This document shows positions 26,101-33,922 of a stretch of 64,000 bases of DNA, piece by piece. Location: assembly GCA_029224185.1 (NCBI GenBank), contig CM055193.1:7294859-7358858 (forward strand), read 5' to 3'. The translations under genes were made by a program, and so were the position numbers. A model generated the notes under the pieces. That model ran no database searches and had not been told where the DNA came from. It was given only the letters and a program-made list of their open reading frames with translations. The DNA is from Karalla daura. Lineage: Eukaryota; Chordata; Actinopteri; Chaetodontiformes; Leiognathidae. Each line of letters opens with the position of its first letter. The stretch's first letter is position 1.

Positions 26101-26313
26101 CCCATACCACTGAATCGCTGTTTGCAGACGTGGGTTGAGGGGAGGTCGATCGAGTAAAAACGGGTGAAATACTCACGTATGGCCGCACTGAGTTGTAACA
26201 GGACTCTCGAAGATTTCGAGGCAGACCGGGCAGAGGAACTCTGACACGTCGCTGCCCCCGTCCGAGACGTTTTTCTTGTGCTGTGCTGCGCTGTAGCCTC
26301 CGAGCATCGCCAT
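23145..26313 (-). CDS. rnf114: RNF114 (ZNF313) RING-type E3 ubiquitin ligase, six coding exons
   Basis: Coding exons on the minus strand are 26313-26177, 25204-25054, 24890-24784, 23643-23529, 23394-23287 and 23210-23145. All junctions are GT-AG and the frame stays open to TGA, giving 227 aa (mammalian RNF114 is about 228). Domains: C3HC4 RING at residues 28-66 (C28, C31, C43, H45, C48, C51, C63, C66); a C2HC finger (C90, C93, H105, C109); a zinc finger near 142-163; a second C2H2 finger (C172, C175, H193, H198) with the family signature CPICASMPWGDPNYRS; and a C-terminal ubiquitin-interacting motif (IQEALQRSL). The start was chosen because it opens the RING exon and sits just downstream of a CpG-rich promoter; a second ATG lies at codon 3. 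In mammals RNF114 ubiquitinates substrates including p21 and modulates NF-kB and interferon signalling. The gene is divergent from spata2, as in mammals. No disabling change was seen. Confidence 0.97.
24437..24482. repeat. GAGTA/AATAG pentanucleotide tandem repeat
   Basis: Tandem five-base units shift from GAGTA to AATAG type within rnf114 intron 3. Confidence 0.9.
24560..24725 (-). mobile_element. L2-type LINE tail fragment in rnf114 intron
   Basis: This is the reverse complement of the teleost L2-type tail: CCAGAGTACTC, ACATGGGGAGAAATTGCAAAC, and CAGGGGCCTTCCTGCTGTCAGG (variants of CCGGAGTACCC, ACACGGGGAGAACATGCAAAC and GGACCTTCTTGCTGTGAGG). It lies just downstream of coding exon 3 and carries no intact frame. 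Confidence 0.65.
25459..25672 (+). repeat. teleost interspersed-repeat tail in rnf114 intron 1
   Basis: The block order matches a common teleost repeat: GATATTGAACCTCAAATT, CCCCTGATGCTGTG, GGTAGCCTCTGTCACTAGTG, TATGAATGGA, GTGCTTTGGGCGATCATGA, AGAAGAGCTTTATGGGAACC and CCCATTTA. The class (LINE tail or SINE) is not assigned. Confidence 0.6.
25815..25908. promoter_or_regulatory. intronic kappaB / CTCF / ZNF143-type motif cluster
   Basis: Four motifs lie within 94 bp in rnf114 intron 1. GGAAAGTCCC at 25815-25824 is the reverse complement of the canonical kappaB site GGGACTTTCC. CCTCCAGGGGGCGC at 25827-25840 matches 13 of 14 positions of the CTCF consensus, plus orientation. GGGACTTGTAGT at 25842-25853 and ACTACAACTCCCAG at 25895-25908 are an inverted pair of ZNF143/SBS-type sites. 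CTCF and ZNF143 are known to co-occupy promoters and loop anchors. The motifs are read directly; occupancy is inferred. Confidence 0.5.
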
Positions 26314-26420
26314 TTCTTTTCTTCACTGAGTTAGTCCCCCCCCCACGAGCCGATCCCGCGATGACGTCATCAGGTTCCAGGCCGTGTTTTAACTGGGCGG
26401 AGTATAACAACACACACATA
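26314..26420 (-). promoter_or_regulatory. rnf114: rnf114 promoter / 5'UTR with palindromic CRE
   Basis: Immediately upstream of the start codon is a CpG-containing stretch with a C-run on the plus strand (26337-26344). It also holds ATGACGTCAT at 26361-26370, a full palindromic CREB/ATF site about 50 bp from the ATG. No TATA box was seen. The transcription start is not determined and may lie within this stretch. Confidence 0.5.
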
Positions 26421-27059
26421 CTCCTCTCACGTTCTCATCTCTCTCATCTCATCCCATTCTCATCCTTCTCACATCTTATCTGTGTATCCGCGTGTCTATC
26501 TCTGTGTCTGTCTGTCTTGACTATCCTTCAGGTTTCAGTCATCAAAGACATTTTCTCATAGATGTATGACTACATTGTACAACCACCTGCAATAAATGTG
26601 TGTGCATGTGTGTGTGCGTGAGAGAGTGGGGGGCGTATGACAGAATATACTATATATATACATTATATTTATAATATACATTTACATACATTTGAATCTA
26701 TAGACTGCCAACTTCAGCTTTTAAAGGGCCAATTGATAGTGTTGTCTTTGTGCACTTTACATGGACAAATAAACAACGTATACAGAGCAAAGCCCAACAA
26801 AACTAAACAGAACCCCAAAATAAAGGAAAATAAACACTTTTTAACAGTGAGAAAATCTCAAACAGAACCAGGCTCAGAGGGGGTGGACACCTGCCAGATA
26901 CCAGTTGGGTTGCAAAACAAGTTTATATATGTATGATGGGAGCAGTAGTAAGTGAGTAGGTCCATGCAAAAGGTCCTGGGTTCCACCAGGTTGTCCAACC
27001 AGTGCCAGTGGGGAAGGAGACATAACTCAATTTTCTGTTGGACACCCTGGCAAGCTCAA

Positions 27060-27460
27060 CCTGTATCTAGGACCTCAGGTCTAATTATAAGCTTTTTCAA
27101 AAAGGAGTGTTTTAAGCCTACTCTTGAAACTAGAGAGGTTGTCTGTTTCCCAGTCTGAAACAGGTAGATGATTACACATGAGAGGGCCTTGGTAGCTGAA
27201 ATTTCTGGCTCAAAATCTACACTTAGAGATTTTAGAACCGCAGGTAGACCTGCATTCAAGGAACACAGTGTCCTAGTGGGCAATATGACTATCAGGTCTG
27301 ACATCACAGAAGATGGTGGGATACAAAGTGGAGCTTTGTATGTGTGTATTGTATTCTATATAGTACAGGAAGCCAGTACAGAGAGGCCAGAACAGGAGAG
27401 ATATGATCTCTTTTCCACATTTGTCAAAACACAAGCTGAGCTGCAAAGTTCAGAGAGACC
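27060..27460 (+). repeat. teleost dispersed repeat, non-coding
   Basis: Phrases match a widespread teleost repeat: GTTTTAAGCCTACTCTTGAAA, GAGGTTGTCTG, GGCCTTGGTAGCTGAAA, TTTAGAACCGCAGGTAGACCTGCATTC, AGTGTCCTAGTGGG, GGAAGCCAGTACAGAG and GGAGAGATATGATCTCTTTTCC. It fills much of the gap between rnf114 and spata2. Repeat class is not assigned. Confidence 0.6.
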
Positions 27461-27969
27461 TGTTAGAGCATCCAGTTAGAAAGGTTAGGAAGATAGATAT
27501 AGATAGACAGACAGGCACAAAGGCAAGGAAGAAAAATACAAAATGTATACTATCTGCATGTCTACTACTGAATTATGCCGCTGACTTATGCCATCTATCT
27601 TGTCTGTTTTCTGTATTGATCACCAAACAAATTCTTCATAAAACTAAAGCTGTATAAATAGCTGGCAATAAATCTGATCTTGATTCTGTGATTGTGTGTT
27701 TGTGTCTGTTTGTGTCTATGTATTTGAAAGAGAGAGAGAGAGAAAACATTCAAAACAAAATACACAAATGGCTAGAATTAATTCAATGCTCTCAGTGTAC
27801 AACTCTTTCTACATTTGTGTTCAAACCTATCTTCTGTCACATTCCTGGCCTATAACTATCACTAAGTTGTATAACTCACTGGTAATAATTCATTTGCATA
27901 ATGTGTGTGGGTGAGAGAGAGATAAAAGTGTTTGTGGACTGCATCTCTTCCTCCTTCTGCTTCCTCCAA

Positions 27970-28050
27970 ACACCACGTGGGGCCCCGGATGCTGATGAAC
28001 TGTCAGAATCTGGCGCATGCGCGTCGCGACACTGGGAATTTCCTACAGCT
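27970..28050 (+). promoter_or_regulatory. spata2: spata2 promoter with E-box, NRF1 and kappaB sites
   Basis: CCACGTGG at 27973-27980 is an E-box. GCGCATGCGC at 28013-28022 is a palindromic NRF1-type site, common in TATA-less promoters. GGGAATTTCC at 28034-28043 fits the kappaB consensus exactly. A CpG-richer patch continues to about 28330. The position fits a promoter for the non-coding exon that ends at 28091. Motifs are seen; function is inferred. Confidence 0.5.
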
Positions 28051-28091
28051 GAGGAGGCGTAGCAGCTAGCCACGGCTAGCACTTGTTTAAG
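28045..28091 (+). other. spata2: predicted non-coding exon 1 of spata2
   Basis: Sequence just downstream of the promoter motifs ends in AAG|GTAAGC, a strong donor with GT at 28092-28093. A matching acceptor (TTACAG) precedes 29607. The left end is a guess because no transcript data were available. Other first exons are possible. Confidence 0.4.
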
Positions 28092-28423
28092 GTAAGCTGT
28101 GCGACTGGTGGCGTGGGAAGCGACGTGTCCCTTAGGCTCAGATACCAATTAGACTGTGCCATGAAGTTATTGTGTCCCGGCAAAGGTATATTTTTTAGTA
28201 AGAGACTCCAAAATCGCCATCGGGCGATACACCGCCCTGCTAGCCGAGGCGATTGTTAGCCAGGCAGCTGCGCTGAAATGGGCGTTCACTGCTGTGCTGT
28301 GATGTGGGGGCCACGCCAGGGACAGCATCGGGGTCCATCGCGTTTGATATTCATGAGGACTCGACATGAGGGCTGTCTGTCTGAACACGAGCTTTGATCG
28401 TGGTGGACTGGTTCTGTTGCGCA

Positions 28424-28456
28424 GCAGCAGTAGTAGTAGTGGTGGTAGTAGTAGGA
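28424..28456. repeat. trinucleotide CAG/TAG/GTG repeat
   Basis: A short imperfect trinucleotide run within the first spata2 intron. Confidence 0.8.
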
Positions 28457-29606
28457 GGCATGTTGGCTAGCACGGATGCTTACTGAGGTTGATGTTTGAG
28501 AGGTATTGAACGATGTGGAGAAACCACCACAGGCAGGTTTTCTATACTGTACGTTACCATAATAATGGAACCAGTTTGTCGGGTATTCCTGAAAACAAAC
28601 TGCAGGCTACAATTCACCTCTAATCAGCAGTGTTTCCATCCATTCTTAAGGTCCTTATCCATCAAATCATCATCTTCTGTGTTAACACACGCTTCAGAAA
28701 ATATATTTTATTCTGTTAGAGTATTGATGAATAGACAGCATCTTGCAAGGACACTCCTTTGAAGACATCGGACAGGTTAGGCAGACAGTTTGAAAGAGGA
28801 GTAAAGAAGTAAAGAGTAAAGTTGCTCTATATGAAGATAGAGCAACTGTCTCTCTACACGGGGAGCTTGCAACACCACCTACCCCCTAAATGCTGTCCAG
28901 TTATAGTTATTTAAAAGTCTCCAGGGTCAGGGGAGATCGGGTTTGCTAGGGCAGGCTGTTCCTAGGTTGCCTCTGGTCGTCAGTCTCATGTCTGACCTAA
29001 GTGCCCTGGCAAGACTGTGGAAGTAGAGCAGATCAATAATATATTGATATATAAGATATTGGGATACCAGTGTTTTGTCTTCTTAATCACCAATTGCGAT
29101 ACTAATTTGTCATGTTTGTTGTTTTTTGGTTTGCTTTGTTTTTCTCTAGTTTTCCACCCTCTTATTCTCATGTTGTGTCTTTTATTGATTTGCTGTGTTT
29201 TCAACAGAGGTGAGGACTTATGGTGGGCAAAATTTGTAACTAGCATATCGGTGATATAAGTGATAAATTGCATTTCTTATGTAGGGATTTTCTAGTCTTC
29301 ATGTCGGGGGTAGTATACGGGTTTTCTAGAAATATTGTCTTGGTTGTTCATATCTTGGTGACAATCAAATGAGTTTAACTTACAGCCCACACGTTTCACC
29401 CTGGCATCATCCCACTCAGATCACAGATTTTTTAAATAGTGATGCCTACACACCTCATCTCCTCTCTGAGTCAATGCTTTAAGATTTCAAAAAGCTGCTC
29501 ATGATTGTTCACTTTATTTTGGATAGAATTAATAGAGAGTAAAGGAAAATGTGTGTCAGACTGAGATATTTCCATTTTTTTCTAAAGCTCTCTGCTGTCG
29601 TTACAG

Positions 29607-30092
29607 TTTGGCGACGGGTCAGAAGAATCGTATCATCAACGCATCTCAGAGATGAATGACCTTGAACTCTCCACGCAGCGAAGAAATGGAACCGATACAA
29701 CTCTGCATTAACGGAGCATAAAGAAAAAGACCCTCCTGACCTCATCGTGCCTGACATAGGCCCCATTTGTCTTGAGACAAGTCAGGCTTTGAGCCAGTAC
29801 CAGCGATGCCAGTAAGGAGGCATCCCTACAGGCTGCAGCCTAGCTACGCCTTCTGAAAGTGCCAGACAACTGCATCTCTTGTTTAAAGGATGTGCTGCTG
29901 ATTGGACACAAAGTCTCATCCCTCTTCCACCTCTCTAAAACGTTATTAACGTTTGAGTGCGTGCCAGCGTGTACAGTGGATAATGGTGACCGAAAATGCT
30001 GCTTGAATGTGGCATCCTGGTGCAGAGTATGCTTAAAGGGGTGAGGCTCTCTCGGAAAAGTACCACGGCTGACTGATAGTCCGCTGTCGACA
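29607..30092 (+). other. spata2: spata2 5'UTR part of exon 2, upstream-ORF rich
   Basis: This begins after the acceptor TTACAG at 29601-29606 and runs into the main ATG at 30093. It contains at least seven upstream ATGs that open and close before the main start: 29652 (19 aa), 29656 (21 aa), 29806 (16 aa), 29890 (3 aa), 29983 (7 aa), 29996 (26 aa, ending 30076) and 30007 (9 aa). Such a leader would be expected to reduce initiation at the main ATG. The exon extent is predicted from splice sites only. Confidence 0.55.
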
Positions 30093-32877
30093 ATGGATGC
30101 CAAGTTAAAGGAGGACCTATTTCGGAGGTACGTGACGGCACTGGAGAGGCGTCTGGAAGAGGAATACGCCTGGATGGGAACTGCACCAGAGGCCGACAAA
30201 GGGAGACATAAGGACAGCGAGGCTCTGCTGTCCACGGCCACAGCTCTGCTCGGGGCCTATCAACCAGATCCGGGGCAACGCTTCCGGATGGTGCGTTTCT
30301 ACGAAGTGGTGGAAAATTCACTCCGTTGCCAGAGAGGGTGCAACCTGAAGAGCTTGGAGAGAGCCTTCCACACTTTGGAGACCATCTGTACCAACCTCTT
30401 GCTCTTCCCCTGGAAGAAGGAGTTCAGATGTATAAAGGTGAATACAGCGTATTCTAAGGGCTGTCAAGTCATTCTTACTTAGATCTGGGAAAAACAAATA
30501 TTTAGCAATTAATGAATTAAATGTTGGTCATAAGAGCTTTAGCCACCACCTTCTTCCCACTGTCACTTGTCCCTGGGAGTGTGCATGCTCCGCATAAATT
30601 TCCCGAGTGTGTGCTTTTTTTTTTCCTATCTTAATGTACTGCCTCCATTGTGTGAGCTGCTGCGCACTTGTCACAAAGACTTGACCTTTAGGACTTATAC
30701 GTGTTGAGGCAGCAGAGTGAATGAGAGGGCTGCAAATCATTTCTGTTTAAGTATAATAAAGTTATTCATGCATACATGATCAGGCGCAAAATGATCTAGA
30801 TAAAGAATAGATACGAAGCTGTAAATCATTAACCAGGGAGTTCTTAACATGTGATATGTCAGCTATTATCTTGCCCACGTTGTACCCAACTGTATTGCCA
30901 AGGTCTTCTAGGGTTTGCCAGTGCCTCTCTTCCCTGTAAAAGAAGGAAACACACACTGGACAGGTCTCCAGTTTTTTTCAGGGCACACAAACTCCTTCAT
31001 CCCAAAGTCCAAAAACATGCATGTTTAAGATCAAACACAATAAGTACTTAAATTACTCGCTAAGGGAAATGACTGTGTACAGCAACTTAAATCACACAAA
31101 AGAACATCACGTTCATGATACACAACAATATACAAAATGCTACTGAGTAATAACGATAAATACATAGTAATAAAAATAATAAACAGTAATGATGATCATA
31201 AATAATTGGGACAGGAAAAATGGTACAAATAACAAGTAAGAATAGTAAGGAATAAAATATGATTGGTTTATGTCAATTATCCATATGTGTGAGTAAATGG
31301 TGTGTGGGTGTGTGTACCCTGTGATGGACTAGGTACCTGTCCAGGGTATATTCCCCCATTTGCAACATTGTTGAGTGCAAAACAAGTTAGACCAATGATG
31401 GATCTGCAGTGAGACAACATCATTACCAATATCCAAGAGTTGTGTGATACAACGGCTAATTTCATTCTGTCAATCTGCTCTAATCGACTCACTTAAGCTG
31501 AATGACCCATTTCTCTTCCAGACCTTCACTGGCCCGTACGTGTACCATCTGCAGTCTGCCATCTCTGACGCTGAGCTCCGATCTGTAATGCGCACCATCG
31601 GCTACGCCTGTGACCATGACTCGCAGTTCCATCTACAGGAGCACCCGGGGGGCACGACTCACCTCCGCCAGTTGGCGTTCGAGCTCTTCCTGGCCCAGGC
31701 CGAATGTCGACTTCTGGGAGAGGTAGTGGCCCTGGCTCGCGGCTCGGCGTCAGAGCTGGAGGCCCTGGAGCTGCGCAGAGGGTGCCGAGACGATGCGGCT
31801 GGCTGCGCCGAGGCGCTGCGCAGACGCGACAGCCTCGGGGCGGACATGGCCCGGCTGTCTGTGCGGCCGCTGGATATAGAGAGGCCTCATGCCCACCACC
31901 TGCGGCGCGGGAGCCGGCCGTCTAAGTCTGTGGATGTTACAGATGGGGCCGGGCACTGGCACGCAGCTGTTAGCAAGCCTGTGCTGAAGGCCTCCTTGAG
32001 TTTGAGGAAGGAGCCTCTGTTTGTGGATGCGGAGGAGGACATGAAGGATGAGATCATCAGGCCCAGCACCTCGGCATCGCTCTTCTCCGTGGCAGCTCCG
32101 CCGTCCTATAGCCCCATCGCGGATTTCTTCCCGATTCAGTCGCCTCCGCCGGCCGATGCGTACTCGTCCTACCACCTGTCTTCTTTGGATGAGATTGACT
32201 TGTACACGGAGAGAGGCGGCGCCGGGACGGGCGGCAGGCAGACCCCGTCTCGACCTCCGTCCAGAGAGCCTCGGGAGGCGAGGGACGGGTGGCTGCTCAA
32301 AGCGCACGGCGGCGGCATTGTGAAGTGCCAGGGCTGCGGGCTGGGCTGCTCTTCCATGGCTTCCTGCCAGAGATGCGACATGATCCTCTGTTCGGCCTGT
32401 CACGACGTGGACCCGTCTCCGTGCTGTGGCCTCCAGGACTACCACCCGAAATCCCCGCGGCCCCTCGACGGATACATCCCCGTCAAGGAAAAGCTCTCGG
32501 TCTACTCCAACACCCACTCCCATCTCCATCCGCACCCTCTCACGTTGACCCACTCGCACTCTCATCCCCACCCTCACCCGCAGATGGTGGAGAAGCCCCA
32601 CCTGTCCACGAAGCTGTTTCCAAGCAAATCTGTTGCCTTGACAACGCCAAAGGGAGGCAGCACCGAGCGGCTAAGCATGGGGGGATCGCGGTGTGGGTTT
32701 TGCAACAAGCCGGGTGCGTCGCACACCTGCGTGAACTGCTCGAAGGTGTCATGTGACTCTTGCATGGGCTTGTATGCGAAAGATATATGCACGCGGAAGA
32801 ATCCCCAGCACAGCTTCGTGCCCAACCATCAGCTCAACTTCAAATCCGGCACCATATCTCACCTGGTGTACCGATGA
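30093..32877 (+). CDS. spata2: SPATA2, PUB-domain adaptor linking CYLD to LUBAC, two coding exons
   Basis: Coding exons are 30093-30437 and 31522-32877, joined in phase 0 (CIK|TFTGPYVYHL) across a GT-AG intron; 566 aa against about 520 in mammals. The start ATG has A at -3 and G at +4 and opens the family N-terminus MDAKLKEDLFRRYV. The PUB domain spans roughly residues 60-190; in the family it binds the catalytic domain of the deubiquitinase CYLD. SLDEIDLYTE at 336-345 (Y343) matches the PUB-interacting motif that docks onto the LUBAC subunit HOIP. Two cysteine-rich zinc modules follow: 384-417, and 506-538 (CxxC x8 CxxC x4 CxxC). Between them, residues 447-467 form an alternating His-x tract. 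The known role is recruiting CYLD to TNF-receptor and NOD2 complexes, where it trims K63- and M1-linked ubiquitin. The second exon is very GC-rich. No frameshift or stop was seen. Confidence 0.97.
30950..31360 (+). mobile_element. interrupted L2-type LINE tail in spata2 intron
   Basis: CCCAAAGTCCAAAAACATGCATGTT (around 31000-31025) and, after about 260 bp of AT-rich DNA, ATGGTGTGTGGGTGTGTG plus GTGATGGACTAGGTACCTGTCCAGGGT (31298-31348) are successive blocks of the teleost L2-type tail. The middle appears to be an insertion or diverged sequence. Confidence 0.6.
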
Positions 32878-33867
32878 GTCAGGCAGACAGTATATTTGTT
32901 TCTCCCGTCTAGTCCCCTTCCCCTTCCCCCTCCGCCCAACCCGCTGCGTAGTCTTGCACTATTGCTTTAGCTCTGCTCCTGGTTAAACAACTCATTCACT
33001 ATCTTCCCCTTTATCTGATGGTCTCTGCGCTCTCGCTCTCTAATCCTCTCTTGAACTTTGTACATTTTCTGTCACCATCAGTAGGGCCCTGGAATGCACA
33101 TGCCACAGAGAGCCATATCGTCTGCCCATCTCTCTGCCTTGTACAAGTTCAGGCCTTTTATCTCTTTCTTCTTCCTTTTACCTTGCTACCTGCTCTTGAG
33201 TAGTCATGTGATGTTGTAGCGCTTCCCAAATCCCCTAAATTTTGTCCTCTCAAAAGGGAAACTGGAGAAAAGGGAGTTTAAATCCTTCTAATTTTGAACA
33301 AATTCCGTCCAAATGAACATATGTACTTTGCCTAACTTCTCAGCTAAAAAAAATCCTCGAATATATAAATCTATATATATATATAGTATATATGTATGTA
33401 TGAATGTGAGTGTGAGTGAGTGTGTGCGCGTGTGAGTGAGCGTAGAAAGACCTCTGAGCTTGCATTGTGACAAAGGAGATCTTTTTAAACTTGAAAATAG
33501 TAGGGAAAACAGAGAAAACATACACTGGAAGTCAATAAGTCAATAGTATATATTTTTAATCTCTATTCTCTAGAGCAATGTGAGACTGTTAAATGGGCAT
33601 GAGGTCTGTCACTGGGATGTTCGGGGTATAAACTTACATCTGTGGGTGTGTGTGGGGGGGTGGGAGACATCTCAAAGGGACACATTGAGACAATGGTCGT
33701 ATGCCATATATTCTATTTAAAAAGATTATGCCTTGTAAATTAACCCTCAATTGTTTCTCGTTATATGACTGATGAGATTTGCTGCTGTTGACTTGAGACA
33801 TTGAAGATGTGTGACGTAGACTTCTTTCTGGTAAATAGCCTGTTGAGTTGTGTCAGTTCTGAGCCCT

Positions 33868-33922
33868 TAACCCCCCACCCCACCCCACCCATTCACCCCC
33901 CACCCCCCACCCCCCATTCCCC
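33868..33922 (-). repeat. C-rich tract, G-quadruplex-like on the minus strand
   Basis: Repeated CCCCACC/CCCCCCA units give many G4-G6 runs on the antisense strand. If it lies in the spata2 3'UTR, the mRNA carries poly-C, which suits KH-domain poly(C)-binding proteins. That link is inference. Confidence 0.7.

Noticed and set aside
26314..28012. Shared bidirectional promoter for rnf114 and spata2
   Set aside because: The predicted starts are about 1.7 kb apart with an interspersed repeat between; each has its own motif set.
29859..30044. 61-codon frame in the spata2 leader
   Set aside because: It begins with GTG, not ATG, and has no internal ATG, so it is not a normal eukaryotic upstream ORF. 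The real upstream ORFs start at other positions.
31750..32601. 283-codon open frame on the minus strand
   Set aside because: It is antisense to the GC-rich second coding exon of spata2. Its arginine-rich composition is a by-product of GC-rich codons and it has no domain.
32289..32756. 155-codon plus-strand frame overlapping spata2
   Set aside because: Shadow frame of the spata2 zinc-module region; the true frame carries the cysteine motifs.
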